Shown: piece by piece, positions 1 through 10,705 of the stretch
Position numbering within the stretch: the first letter of the stretch is position 1
How the letters are laid out: every line of letters starts with the position of its first letter
Assembly (NCBI GenBank): GCA_014058105.1
Contig: JACGCM010002776.1
Location: 992,001 to 1,056,000 of the forward strand
Origin: Kingdonia uniflora
Lineage: Eukaryota > Streptophyta > Magnoliopsida > Ranunculales > Circaeasteraceae
Direction: 5' to 3'
Length of the DNA: 64,000 bases
The notes under the pieces: model-generated
The model's input: the letters and a program-made list of their open reading frames with translations, nothing else
What the model was told of the DNA's origin: nothing
Databases searched by the model: none
Translations under genes and position numbers: made by a program

Positions 1-36
1 TTCTTTCTCAACCAAAGTCACTCGCGTGGGAGCGAT
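1..36 (+). other. 3' internal end of a Tat-type retrotransposon, with polypurine tract
   Basis: The short purine-rich stretch GTGGGAGCGA directly precedes an LTR that begins TGTAGGG. The same arrangement, AAGAGGGGGTGA before TGTAGGG, precedes the 3' LTR of the Tat copy further right. I read it as the polypurine tract of an element whose body lies off the left edge. Confidence 0.55.
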
Positions 37-310
37 TGTAGGGACTTTTCACTTGATCTCACTCAAAAGCGAGCTCGTAAAGCTCGATTTACCTCCATCT
101 TAGGCTCACGTATTTTTAACACTTAACACTCCAGTCAACATTCCAACCAGCCCCACGAACTATTCAAGAACGTGGATCGAGCTAGACACCAAAAATGTTA
201 TCCAGTCAAAGACACCTGTCTCCCACAAACTCGTTAGTTATTTAGTCAACCACCACTAACCACATTATTCATAAAACGTACTTTAGCATAATGAAGAGTT
301 GTGGGAAAAG

Positions 311-320
311 CCTATATAAA
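311..320 (+). promoter_or_regulatory. LTR TATA box
   Basis: CCTATATAAA lies about 275 bp into the LTR. The other Tat LTRs in the window have TATA boxes at comparable offsets, for example CTATAAAAGG at 36788. It is the likely core of the Pol II promoter that makes the element's RNA. Confidence 0.6.
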
Positions 321-465
321 GGAAAAGTTCCAAAAGAGACAGGGACTAAGAAAATTACACAAACTTCTTATTTACGAGATTTAAAGCATTTTTATAGTTA
401 GAGATCACTTACAATAAAGATATCCGCTTCAAGCAATAAAAAGACTTTTACAAAAATCCTCCATA

Positions 466-504
466 CGAGGTCGTGGTTTTTTACCTGTTCAGAGGTTTTC
501 CACG
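466..504 (+). other. Conserved LTR hairpin motif (CGTGG/CCACG)
   Basis: A CGAGGTCGTGG block and a downstream CCACG can pair through CGTGG/CCACG. The same pair occurs in the LTRs at 20120-20153 and 56183-56215 (inverted). It lies downstream of the TATA box, so it would be in the element's RNA leader. Its role is unknown; a packaging or termination/polyadenylation structure is inference. Confidence 0.5.
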
Positions 505-614
505 CTAAAAATACCTATTTCCATTTCTTACTTTCCATTAGAGTATTGTTACAGGTTCATTGGTGTGATAGCTAATTCCTAATCATTTCGAGCTTACAGA
601 ATTTGGCCATTACA

Positions 615-781
615 GCTACAGTTTTATAACCACTCACTTCGCCACTTCTCTTAAATAAAACCCTTTTGATATTTCCCCTTGTGAGATTCCCCAAAGAGTT
701 TCCCATGGTCTTATCCTTAGTAGGAATATAAAAAATCTTTCTAAGCTTATACTTAATGTCTAGAGTTGTGGAAGGCGTAGT
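615..781 (-). pseudogene. Fragment of an interrupted host coding sequence (distal piece)
   Basis: This is non-repeat DNA between two Tat LTRs. On the minus strand it is open and, once the two Tat elements to its right are removed at their target-site duplications, it continues in the same frame as the pieces at 20251-20284 and 37040-37288. The translated piece contains basic stretches such as IKYKLRKIFYIPTKDK. The frame is cut again at its far end by the LTR at 614. I do not recognise the protein family. Confidence 0.4.
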
Positions 782-854
782 TGTCGTAGCATATTCCCCA
801 TATTCGACAAGGGTAGGCCAATATAGTATAGCCAAAGACTGTCAACACTACATA
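782..854 (+). repeat. Tat-2 5' LTR remnant (first ~73 bp)
   Basis: It aligns with the start of the 3' LTR at 19755, sharing GTAGCATATTCCCCA and the following ~55 bases with scattered changes. It is cut at 854 by the end of the chromovirus LTR. The continuation is not found right of the chromovirus, which implies a deletion at that junction. Confidence 0.6.
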
Positions 855-2696
855 TGTCACACCCCAAAATCTGGTAATCGGTAGCTTGACCAATTACTAG
901 ATTCTAAGTAGTGCAAGTCGGGGAATCCAAAGATTATACCTCACAAATAGCCAAACCGTAGACAAATTCTGGCTCGGCTATTCACAAATAGTAATAATCA
1001 TCAGAGTAAAGAAACGAAATAATAGCATAGCGGAAGCAAAAAACATATATACATATCTGACAGAAATATATACAATGTCCAAAATAAGGTACAACAATAT
1101 ACGCTGAGATAAAAACAAAAGTCTAAACTAAAATAGGTCGGCAGCGTCAACTGCTCCAAATACTGCTGAGGCTCTCAGCAATTCAAACTACTCAACCTCT
1201 GAAAGGGGGGAAACAATGCGAGAGTGAGCAAAGCCACGGCTCACTGAATACCCAACAAGTCTAAATAACATACTAGTAAACATATACAGATAAAGAGAGT
1301 GAAGTAAAGCAGATAGAGTAAGTAAAAGTAGAATAATAGTAACTAATAGATTCATGTTCCAAGTAACTGAGTAGTAAGAACAAAAAGGAAATATAAGAGT
1401 AACCAGAGTAAGAATAAGGAATATAAGAAAGGGAGGGAATGTGACAATTAGGATAAGATGCAATGATATGCCAATGATGTGATATGTGCTAAGTTCTAAA
1501 TTCTAAATGAGTTGATGTTGAAAACGTGATGCAATCCTATTATAATAATTAATGGTTGATCAACCGCTAGCATGTTTGACTTAAGGAGATCTGTTAAAGG
1601 GATACAATGGGCACGATTTTTGCCAAGCTCGACCAAGCTAGTGGATACTCACTTGATCAAAGTGTTCTGGGCTTTTCAACCCACGGAGCCAACGTCCGAA
1701 CTGTATTTCATTCTGAAGAGTTTCAACCTCAAGGATAAGCCCTGTACCGAATTGTAAATAATTTCTCATACCTTCCCACACTCCTGGATGGGTTTATAAG
1801 GTATGATAGTATCCATCCTGGACCCACCTACTATTTCAACCCGATGTAGGACTTCTGGGATCCTATCAGAGGTCAAGCGATGTCGAGCTTTGTTATGTAT
1901 CCGATTTCGATAAGTTAAAAGAGTTTGCATGATTTGAAAAGATGCAACAGATCCCGAGGATCACAATGTAACAGCCCTGAACCAGGCAAACAAACATAGG
2001 ATAACCACCTACAGAAGAGCGTGGCAACAATCCTAAACAAAATGCTCAATGACTCAGTTGCACCATCTAAACCAATGAAATAACAACCTAACCGTCATCA
2101 CAACTAAACAACCTTAGTCTCTAGAAGACTGAACCCAACAAAAAGAATGCAACTACTAGTAACTACACTAACAACTTCTAGCAAAACCCAAAGCCAATGT
2201 AACTATAGTAACTAAAGAGTTAACAATTATACGAAGAAGTAATATGAAAATAAACACTAACAGATCACAACACCTCTATGCTCAGAGTACTACTCAAATC
2301 AACATCTATTAACTAGTAGAGGAATTTAGAAATTAAGGGAAAACTCGCCTGAAGGAAATCCCGAGTCCTGCGAAAAACCAACCCGAAAACCCAACTACGA
2401 TCTGCGGAAAAGCAAATGGAATGCCTGGAACACACACCAGGAACAACAAACAACCAACAATTTAAGGAAACAAGAATAAAATCCAAACCCTAGAAATCAA
2501 ACCCTAAGCCAAATCAAACAGAATTGACAGAAAGGAATAAGGGAATTACTTGCCAAGGATAAGAGAAGAGATTGCGGCGAAGCTGAGGAAAAATCCGTGA
2601 GCGAAGAGGAAGGCTGGATTAGGAGTGAGGAGGAGAGAGGAAAAGGTTAGGGAGAGGAGAAAGTGAAGGAGTGAAGAGAGGAATGAAGAAATGAAG

Positions 2697-2704
2697 TATA
2701 TAAA
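2697..2704 (-). promoter_or_regulatory. Chromovirus LTR TATA box
   Basis: TTTATATA on the minus strand is followed by a long CT-rich, ATG-free stretch typical of a retrotransposon leader. A possible splice donor, GCAA|GTAATT, lies about 150 bp downstream. Three palindromes lie just upstream. Promoter activity is inferred. Confidence 0.5.
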
Positions 2705-2730
2705 CCCAGACGCAGCTGAAATCGTACCTC

Positions 2731-2780
2731 TGTTCGAACAGGGTGGATCTTGTTCGAACAGGACAAGGCTTGTTCGAACA
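2731..2780. promoter_or_regulatory. Three TGTTCGAACA palindromes at 20-bp spacing
   Basis: The perfect 10-bp palindrome TGTTCGAACA begins at 2731, 2751 and 2771. A degenerate copy, TATTCGAACA, begins at 2825. The array sits 27-80 bp upstream of the LTR TATA box, where enhancer sites are expected. No known factor is assigned. Confidence 0.5.
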
Positions 2781-3389
2781 GAAGGCTGCAGGGATGAAAG
2801 AAAACTGTCCCTGGAAGAAAGTCCTATTCGAACAGAACTGGTCTGTTCATAAACTGAACTTACCAGAAAAGTTAAAGAATTGTCGGGAGACACCACGGAC
2901 CACCCCGGAACTCCACGAACCACCTCCACCACCACACAAACACTTCTATGAACCCAACCAAGGTTCCCCAAGGTAAACATACCACCTCTACCGCCCCTCG
3001 GCAAACAAAATGCCTAAGCCCCCAAAAAGGAATCTTTTCCTCGGGCGACCCCAGAAATCTACCGGCCACTCCAACGGTTCACCGGAACCACCCCAAATCA
3101 CACACACAATACATAAATACCACTACCAAACTTTCTATAGGCTCCCAAGGCTACAAAATCACCTCTAACTCCAAAACAGCTCTGAACCGCCCAAAACTAC
3201 TAAAGGAATCTAATACTAAACCACCGAAAGGAATAAATGGATACATAAAGGATGAGTAGAATGGATGAAAGAATACATACGGAAAATGAATGCAGAACTT
3301 AACATGAAGGAAAGGAATCTAATATGCCAATGAGATTAAGAATAGGATTAAGAGTGAATATTAAGAATAATTAAATACGGGCCATTACA

Positions 3390-3406
3390 ATCTGCCCCCC
3401 TAAAAG
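3390..3406 (-). other. Chromovirus polypurine tract
   Basis: The minus strand reads CTTTTAGGGGGGCAGAT directly before the LTR start TGTAATGG, just after a GAGGACGAAATTT motif common at chromovirus 3' ends. It would prime plus-strand DNA synthesis. Confidence 0.7.
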
Positions 3407-3437
3407 AAAATTTCGTCCTCAAAATTAAGCACATACC

Positions 3438-4733
3438 TCAGCCTGAGAATAGATGCGGATAGTGTCTCCTCACATCGGCCTCCAACTCCCAGGTAGCCTC
3501 CTCTGGTCCATGGTGACTCCTTTGGACTCTCACAAACGGAATTACCTTGCTACGAAGAACTTTCTCCTTCCGATGCAAAATGCACTCCGGATGTTCAATA
3601 TACGAGGCATCGCCCTGAACCTCTATCGGTCCCCAATCAATCACGTGAGTAGGATCCCGCCCGTACTTTCTCAACATAGAAACGTGGAAGATGTTGTGAA
3701 CTCTGCTCAGCTGCGGCGGTAATGCTAACCGGTACGCTAACTCTACAACTCTATCCAGAATCTCAAACGGCCCAATATATCTCGGAGCTAGCTTCCCCTT
3801 CTTGCTGAAACGCATCACGCCCTTCATCGGTGAAACCTTCAGCAAAACATGATCTCCAATCCGAAACTCTAACGGTCTCCTGCAGATGTCGGCGTAACTC
3901 TTCTGTCGGCTCTGAGTAGTACGTAGTCAATCTCTGATAATAGTAACTGCCTCTATGGTCTCCTGAACTAAGTCTGGCCCCAGTAAACTCTGCTCGCCAA
4001 CCTCTGTCCAACTTAAAGGTGATCTGCATGGTCTACCATATAAAGCCTCGTATGGTGCCATTTCGATGCTCGACTAAAAGTTGTTGCTATACACGAACTC
4101 CGCCCAAGGTAAGTACTCGTTCCAGCTGCTCTTGAAGTCCAAAACACAAGCTCGAAGCATATCCTCAAGGATCTGGTTAACTCACTCTTTCTGACCGTCG
4201 GTCTGAGGGTGAAATGTTGTACTGAAATCCAGTCTAGTATCCATAGCTCGCTGTAAACTCTGCCAAAATTTTCTAGTAAACCTGGCGTCTCTATCTGACA
4301 CAATAGACACTGGAACCCCGTGTAAATGAACATTTTCCCTCACATATATCCTGCTCAACTCACCCACTGTGAACGTCATATGAACCGGAATAAAATGCAC
4401 CGGTTTGGTTAGTCGGTCCACAATCGCCCAAATAGAATCATGTAGCTTCTTCGTCCGTGGTAAACTCGATATGAAGTCCATCGTCACATGCTCCCATTTT
4501 CACTCTGGAATAGGTAAGGGTTTAAATTGTCCCACCGGTTTCTGATGCTCGACATTCACCTGCTGGTAAGTAAGACATTTGGAAACAAAATTAGCCATCT
4601 CGCGCTTCATATTGTCCCACCAAAAATGTATCTTCAGGTCCTGGTACATCTTCGTACTGCCTGGATGGATAGTGTATCTCGAACCATGAGCCTCACTCAA
4701 AACCTCACGTTTCAGTACCTCGGAATCTGGCAT
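3438..4733 (-). pseudogene. Chromovirus integrase with C-terminal chromodomain (stops)
   Basis: The N-terminal zinc-binding part is visible (HGSRYTIHPGSTKMY), but the last cysteine of the expected CxxC is tyrosine (CLTYQQ). The catalytic core follows, with Asp in MDFISSLP, Asp in SDRDARF and Glu in TDGQKE. The C-terminal part contains the GPFEIL region and ends in a chromodomain-like segment, EEATWELEADVRRHYPHLF. Chromodomains of this group are thought to steer insertion to marked chromatin. The region stays in one frame with RT upstream, with in-frame stops near 4500, 4182, ~4060 and ~3930. It is non-functional as it stands. Confidence 0.85.
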
Positions 4734-4832
4734 GCATAATCTGCCCCTATATCTGATGCTGCCATCTGAACTAGCTATCCAATCAGGTCGGGTGTCGTCT
4801 GAAGCCCAAGACTATAATCTGTCGTCCTGCTG

Positions 4833-6200
4833 CTACACCTCCATAATCCAAGAAATCAAAGAAGGTTGAACTCTCAGATTTGCAATAAGGTCACCCGTAG
4901 TCTGTGAACTCATAGTCAACCCGAACTCCGTGATATCACCAAGCATCGTCCACTCACGAATCATCAGACGTGCAAGTAATCCCCTAGGTAAACGGCTCAA
5001 AGCGTCGGCCACCACATTTGCCTTCCCCGGATAATACTGCCAATCTACATCGTAGTCCTTCATAAATTCCATCCACCTAAGTTGTCTCATGTTCAGCTCC
5101 TTTTGAGAGAAAAGATACCACAAACTCTTGTAATCCGAAAAGAGCTCGAACCTCTCCCCGTATAAGTAGTGTCTTCAGATCTTTAGCGCATAAACCACTG
5201 CTTCCATCTCGAGGTCATGAGTAGTATAATTCCTCTCGTGTACCTTAAGTTGTCTCGAAGCGTAAGCCACCACCTTGTCCTCCTGTATCAAAATACAACC
5301 AAGCCCACTAAGCGATGCATCATTGTATACTTTATATCTCTGCCCACTGGATGGAACGATCAGAACTGGTGTTATCGTTAATCTTCTCTTCAACTCGGTG
5401 AAAGCTAAAGTACATCGGTCATCCCAAATGAACCGAACGTCCTTCTGTGTCAAACGAGTCAAAGGAGCTGCAATCCGCGAAAACCCCTCGATAAATCTAC
5501 GATAGTAACCCGCTAAACCCAGAAAACTGCGAATCACGGTAATACTCGTCGGCTGCACCCAATCCGCGACTGCTGCAACCTTGGAAGGATCTACTACAAT
5601 TCCATACTTAGACACCACGTGTCCTAGGAATTTCACCTCCTGCTGCCAAAACTCATACTTTTCAAACTTAGCAAATAGTGCGTTCTTCAGCAAGGTCTGT
5701 AAAGCAATCCTCAAATGTTCCTCGTGCTCTACCTCGGTCTTCGAATAGATCAATATGTCATCGACGAACACAATGACGAACTGGTAAAGAAAAGAGCTAA
5801 AAACACGGTTCATCAAGTCCATAAAGGTTGCGGGCGCGTTCGTCAAACCAAACGGCATTACCCGAAACTCATAGTGTCTATAACGAGTCCGAAAAGCTGT
5901 CTTTGACACATCGGCTGCCTTGATCCTCAGCTGGTGGTATCCCGATCTAAGATCAATCTTTGAAAAGAGCTGCGCTCCTCGAAGCTGGTCAAACAAGTCC
6001 TCGATCCTCGACAACTGATATTTGTTCTTGATCGTGACTTTGTTCAACTCGCGGTAGTCTGTACACAAACGCATCGAACCATCCTTCTCCTTTGCGAACA
6101 AAACTGGAGCTCCCCATGGTGAAGTACAAGGTCTAATGAAACCCTGATTCATCAACTCATAAATGTGATCCTTCAGCTCTTTCAGCTCAACAGGCGCCAT
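4833..6200 (-). pseudogene. Chromovirus reverse transcriptase and RNase H (stops)
   Basis: RT runs through [41 protein letters not shown] and the active-site box [10 protein letters not shown], so the catalytic aspartates are intact. RNase H follows, with [19 protein letters not shown] and NVVADALSR holding the expected acidic residues. Translation is interrupted by TGA at 5177-5175, where the family has Trp, and by a stop at 4835-4833. The same frame continues both upstream (protease) and downstream (integrase). Confidence 0.88.
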
Positions 6201-6809
6201 ATGGTACGGTGCCTTTGAAATCGGTGCTGCACCCGAAACAAGATTTATGCCAAAGTTAATCGCTCAAATCGGCGGTAACCTGGGAATCTGCTAGAACACG
6301 TTAGAATAATTGCAAACTACCGAAATCGAGCTGACGTCCACGTCTGAGGACTCTAACTCTAAGAAAGCTAGTAAGCCATCCCCTGTCCGCACAGGTTTCA
6401 AATTAGAGAACACGAAGCGCCTCTCACCGGGAATACAAAAGGTAGCCGTCTTCTCGAAGCAATCTAAAGTGACCCAGTGTGTCGACAACCAATCCATGCC
6501 TAGGATGATGTCAAACTCATGCATCGGCAAAACTAATAGGTCTGTTGAGAGAATACGGCCACAAACAACTATCAGGCAATCTCTATATATACGTGAGATG
6601 GACACTGAAGAATCTAAAGGAGTACCCACGGAAACCTCATCTATCAATAAAGAAGACTCAAAGCCAATAATGCAGAGGAATGCAGATGCGATGAATGAAT
6701 GCGATACACCAAAATCGAAAAGGACATGAGCGGGCGATGAAGAAATATGGATCGTACCTTCCACCACAGGCGGAGCGGTGCGAACACCTCGCCTCCCCAC
6801 TGCGTTCAT
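6201..6809 (-). pseudogene. Chromovirus aspartic protease and linker
   Basis: The retropepsin active site reads VLFDFGVSHSFI, where the family has D-S/T-G; the aspartate remains but the middle residue is Phe, so activity is doubtful. The later HEFDIILGMDWL segment is typical of the chromovirus protease-RT linker. Two stops fall in the linker just before RT. The frame is shared with RT. Confidence 0.75.
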
Positions 6810-7043
6810 CCTGCTCTGTCTGTGGCCCTACCCTTGCTGCACTGGATGATGTGGTCTATGAACACCTTAAGGTCCTGGAACTATCTATCTGCCCTGAGGA
6901 CCCTGGAACTGTCGCTGCGGAAACTGCTGAATCTGCTGCGGTCGCGGCTGAAAACCAACTGGACTCAGAAATTGCCTCTATGGCTGTGGTCCCCTGACTG
7001 GTTTAGAACATTGCTGCTTGATGTTCCCCGACTCCCCGCAGTT

Positions 7044-8076
7044 CTAATACTGACGTGAAGCAAATTGCGTTCTCTCAAAATACTGTCCGCCCACAACTCT
7101 AGCTGGAGTACTCTCAAACCTCGGCCTCCTCGAACCCAAGCTAGTATATTGCGTCTGGACTGCCTTGCCCTTATCGGGTCTTTGGTCTTGCCTCTGCTGG
7201 TCCCTCAAGTCCTTGGACTTGCGATCCCCGGTATCGTTCTGCTCCAAAGCCAAAGCTTTAGAGAAAGCCTCTCTATATGTACTGGCACCGAAGTAATCAA
7301 GAACCTCCTAAAATATGGACGAAGTCCATTTAGGAACTTCATCTTCTTCTGCTCCTCGTCATCAATAATGAACGGAACGTAACGAGATAACTCGTTAAAT
7401 CGTTGATCATACCCAGCAATACTCATATCACCCTGCTCAAGTGCGTAGAACTCTAAAATACAGGCGTCCCTGTAGCTCTGAGGGAAGTACTGATCAAAAA
7501 AATGCTCCTAGAATGATGACCAAAGAATATGAGACTCCAAAACTGTCCTCATGGCCATATCCCACCAATAATCGTCCTCGCCCTGAAGTAGGTAAGCTGT
7601 AAGTGTCACCCGCAGATCGTCGGGATACTTCATAGCATCCAAGGTCTTCTCTATAGACCTGAACCAAGTCTCAGCCTCTGAAGGAATTAACGTGCCGGAA
7701 AATGTAGGGAGTTTGTACCTCTGAAGCTGCTCTAAGTAATTGTGCTCCCTGTGCACTGGGCTCCTAGTCTGCTGAAAGAAAGTGGCAAAACTCTCCATAA
7801 ACTGTCTCATCTCAGCTGAAACGCCTGAAGCAACTGGTACTGGTAAAACTTCTGGGTGCCCTGGAAGTACTGGAGTAGGTAGGGTACCCTGCCAAAACTG
7901 AACCCCTGGTATTACTCCCCCGCTAACCCCAGCCTCATAAACGGAACGGACCCCGAACTCTCCTGACTGACCACTTTTTCACCAACCACTGCGCCGCTGC
8001 GCAAAACCCTGGCGAACACCTCCTCGGATACCCCATGGGTTCGAGCTCGACCTCTGCCTCTGCCACCTCTAGCCAT
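7044..8076 (-). pseudogene. Chromovirus gag (frameshifted)
   Basis: A likely start at 8076 opens an Arg/Gly-rich N-terminus (MARGGRGRGRAR). The capsid domain is recognisable at 7810-7508 (FSGTLIPSEAETWFRSIEK, YLLQGEDDYWWD) and 7426-7205. Near 7050 the zinc knuckle survives as NCGESGNIKQQC but has lost its first cysteine and its histidine. At least one frameshift separates the start from the capsid part. Gag forms the particle that packages element RNA. Confidence 0.75.
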
Positions 8077-8236
8077 CTATTACGAATAAGGAAATAGAAC
8101 TCAGAAGGGATAGGGAAGGATTAGAATAGGAAAGGAATTCGATAAATATGAAAATCCAAAAAGAATCTATCCAAACTCTGTCTAAAGAGTAACTCGTCAT
8201 GTGGTCTGCAATAACAGAGATAAGGATTTACCTTAC

Positions 8237-8248
8237 GCTCTGATACCA
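8237..8248 (-). other. Chromovirus primer-binding site
   Basis: The minus strand reads TGGTATCAGAGC, the standard plant PBS complementary to initiator tRNA-Met, four bases inside the LTR. It fixes the element's orientation. Confidence 0.85.
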
Positions 8249-8252
8249 AGTT

Positions 8253-9166
8253 TATCACGCCCCAAAATATGGAAATCGGTAGCTTAACCAATTACTAGAT
8301 TATAAGTAGTGCAGGTCGGGGAGTCCAAAGATTCTACCTCACAAATCGCCAAGCCGTAGACAAATTCTGGCTCGGCTATTCACATATAGCCATAATCATC
8401 AGAGTAAAGAAATGAAATAACAACATAGCGGAAGCGAAAAGCATATATACATATCTGACATAAATATATACAATGTCCAAAATAATGTACAACAATATAC
8501 GCTGAGATAACAGCAAAATTCTAAACTAAAACTGGTCGGCAGCGTTAACAGCTCCAAATACTGCTGAGGCTCTCAGCAACTCAAACTACTCAACCTCTGA
8601 AAGAGGGGAAACAATGCAAGAGTGAGCAAAACCACGGCTCACTGAATACCCAACAAGTATAAATAACATACTAGTAAACATATACAGATAAAGAGAGTGA
8701 AGTGAAACAGATAGAGTAAATAAAAGTAGAATAATAGTAACTAATAGATTCATGATCCAAGTAACTGAGTAGTAAGAACAAAAAGGAAATATAAGAGTAA
8801 CCAGAGTAAGAATAAGGAATATAAGAAAGGGAGGGAATGTGACAATGAGGATAAGATGCAATGATATGCCAATGATGTGATATGTGCTAAGTTCTAAATT
8901 CTAAATGAGTTGATGTCGAAAACGTGATGCAATATTATTATAATAATTAATGGTTGATCAACCGCTAGCATGTTTGACTTAAGGAGATCTGTTAAAGGGA
9001 TACAATGGATACGATTTTTGTCAAGCTCGACCAAACTAGTGGATACTCACTTAATTAAAGTGTTCCGGGCTTTTCAGCCCACGGAGCCAACGTCCGAACT
9101 GTAATTCATTCCGAGGAGTTTCAACCTCTAGGATAAGCCCTGTACCGGATTGTAAATACTTTCTCA
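8253..9166 (-). repeat. Chromovirus 5' LTR, truncated at its outer end
   Basis: It matches 855-1768 closely with scattered substitutions, then similarity stops abruptly at ~9166/1768. Relative to the 3' LTR about 1.6 kb of its start (U3 and TATA) is missing, so this copy has no 5' promoter. The break abuts Tat-2 gag. Confidence 0.75.
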
Positions 9167-9169
9167 TAC

Positions 9170-9994
9170 TCAAAACTCAACCATATGCTATGCAGATTAT
9201 TCAACATGAGTCTAAAAGAGGAACCACTCAGATAGTTCCATACTATACCTGAAGGTTCCATCACCACGTTCAGCTAACTACATCATCCCTTTGAGTAAAA
9301 TTATGCTCACGCTAAGGAGCGAGAGATAATTGTAGATTCCTTGTTCTTCTTCGAGCAAGGCATAAAATAAACCTTGGCAAGCTTTTACAAGCGTTTCCTA
9401 TAGAAAACACGAAAGATTGGAAACTCTGGTCCTAAAATCACCGTTTTGACATTCACCTCATCCCTGCCTATCGATTCCAAGGTTCGAGAAGTGCTTACCT
9501 TGTACAAGCCCAAAACGGTGATAGAGATGATCGATGTTATTAATAACTACATCAAATTGGAGCGATCAAAGAAGGATAAGATAAAGAGCTCCTCTGTCAT
9601 CCAATCTCAAGAAACATTTACGTCTCAACCCTAGAAGTCTGCCAATGTCGAAGCACCCAAGCAACGAGGACGAAACAATGACAATGCTAGAAGATGAGAT
9701 GGAAGGCCAGACAGACCCCTCCCTATTCTACTTATAATGACAACGACTCTCTCTGCTATCTTACCAATGATAAAGGGAGACGAGTTCTATCGGGCACCAC
9801 AAGCAATTATGGACATCCCCAACAAACCTTTATGTCAGTATCACAACATGCATAGTCATGAAACTAACAACTGCTACTTTCTCATTCAAATTTTTTATCG
9901 CATTCTATTAGCTGGAAGACTTCATAACTATGTAGTCAACATTCAAAAATTCCTCAAAGAAGAAACTAAGAATAATGACGTTAAACAAGAGTGA
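9170..9994 (+). pseudogene. Tat-2 gag remnant
   Basis: Capsid-like sequence lies at 9446-9634 (VREVLTLYKPKTVIEMIDVI). A zinc-finger-like segment, CQYHNMHSHETNNCYFL, follows at ~9830-9890 and aligns with the same region in the other Tat copies. The N-terminal half is lost at the chromovirus junction. There are several stops and frameshifts. Confidence 0.65.
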
Positions 9995-10189
9995 GGCCAA
10001 GGGCAAGCTCGCCATCTTTACATGATCAAAATCGAAAAAGGGAAGAAAAGAAAACAAGAAGATCGAATTACATCTTGTTGTAAAATGACCTCTACAGAAA
10101 AGTTTGCAAAACTTCTCCCCGGCTTGAGCAAATCAAAACATCCTTACCACATTACCTTCGAAAACTGTGATGTGACACCAACCATGTCA

Positions 10190-10494
10190 AGTACCTTCAT
10201 GAAGACCCTCTGGTGATTATGCTCAAAGTAGGATAAGACTACCTACACACACTTCTCGCCGATACAGGAAGTGCCATAGATGTTTTATTCAGAAGGGTAA
10301 TTGAGGTGCTAGGACTTAAAGATTCCGTGGAAGCTTTGACAACAATAGTTATAGGTTTTAACGGTTCAAAAGAATTGGTAACAGGAGAAATTGTACTGCC
10401 CGTTCCGGTGGGATCAGAAATTATCTTTATTAAATTCATAGTCATTGATGTTGAGATCAAATATCTGAGAATTTTAGGGCGAAGTTGGTAACAT
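10190..10494 (+). pseudogene. Tat-2 aspartic protease
   Basis: The active site LLADTGSAIDVLF lies around 10255-10293 with Asp-Thr-Gly intact, followed by VIGFNGSKELVTGEIVLPV. A stop lies just before it. The protein would mature Gag-Pol. Confidence 0.7.
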
Positions 10495-10705
10495 TTGATT
10501 AAAACAGTACCATCTACATTTCATTTGGCATTAAGATTTCTAGTGGATCACAGAGTCTAAAAAATCAATGGCAACCAAGCTGTTGCACGCATGTGCGAGA
10601 ACACCACCACCAACTCTCATACGGCAAAACTTCTCAAGGTATAGCAGCTACAATAGGAACTACTACCCACATTCGAGTAGCACAACACCAAGGTAGAAGA
10701 TTCCA

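Larger units (their letters stand above)
37..614 (+). repeat. Tat-type LTR (3' LTR of an element off the left edge)
   Basis: This 578-bp LTR begins TGTAGGGACTT and ends GGCCATTACA. Both ends match the LTRs near 20290, 36530 and 56685 (the last inverted). It carries a TATA box and the hairpin motif shared by this family. The flanks AGCGA and GCTAC do not match and a polypurine tract lies on the left, so it is a 3' LTR and not a solo LTR. Confidence 0.8.
855..3389 (-). repeat. Chromovirus 3' LTR (~2.5 kb)
   Basis: Read on the minus strand it starts TGTAATGGCCCG next to a polypurine tract and ends GGGGTGTGACA. Its terminal ~914 bp (855-1768) match 8253-9166 closely, which is the retained part of the 5' LTR. 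The remaining ~1.6 kb has no partner because the 5' LTR is truncated. It holds a TATA box near 2700 with a pyrimidine-rich leader downstream. Short ORFs across it are not credible genes. Confidence 0.75.
855..9166 (-). mobile_element. Tekay/Del-type chromovirus (Ty3/gypsy), minus strand, with truncated 5' LTR
   Basis: From right to left it has a truncated 5' LTR, a TGGTATCAGAGC-type PBS, gag, protease, RT, RNase H, integrase with a C-terminal chromodomain, a polypurine tract and a long 3' LTR. The chromodomain and domain order place it among the chromoviruses; the long LTR and leader suggest Tekay/Del. There is no matching target-site duplication because the right end is truncated. pol keeps one reading frame and is broken only by stop codons. 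Confidence 0.85.

Noticed and set aside
2546..3004. 152-codon minus-strand open frame
   Set aside because: It spans the LTR TATA box and the palindrome array of the chromovirus 3' LTR, and matches no family.
6310..6729. 139-codon plus-strand open frame
   Set aside because: It is antisense to the chromovirus protease, whose motifs are clear on the minus strand.
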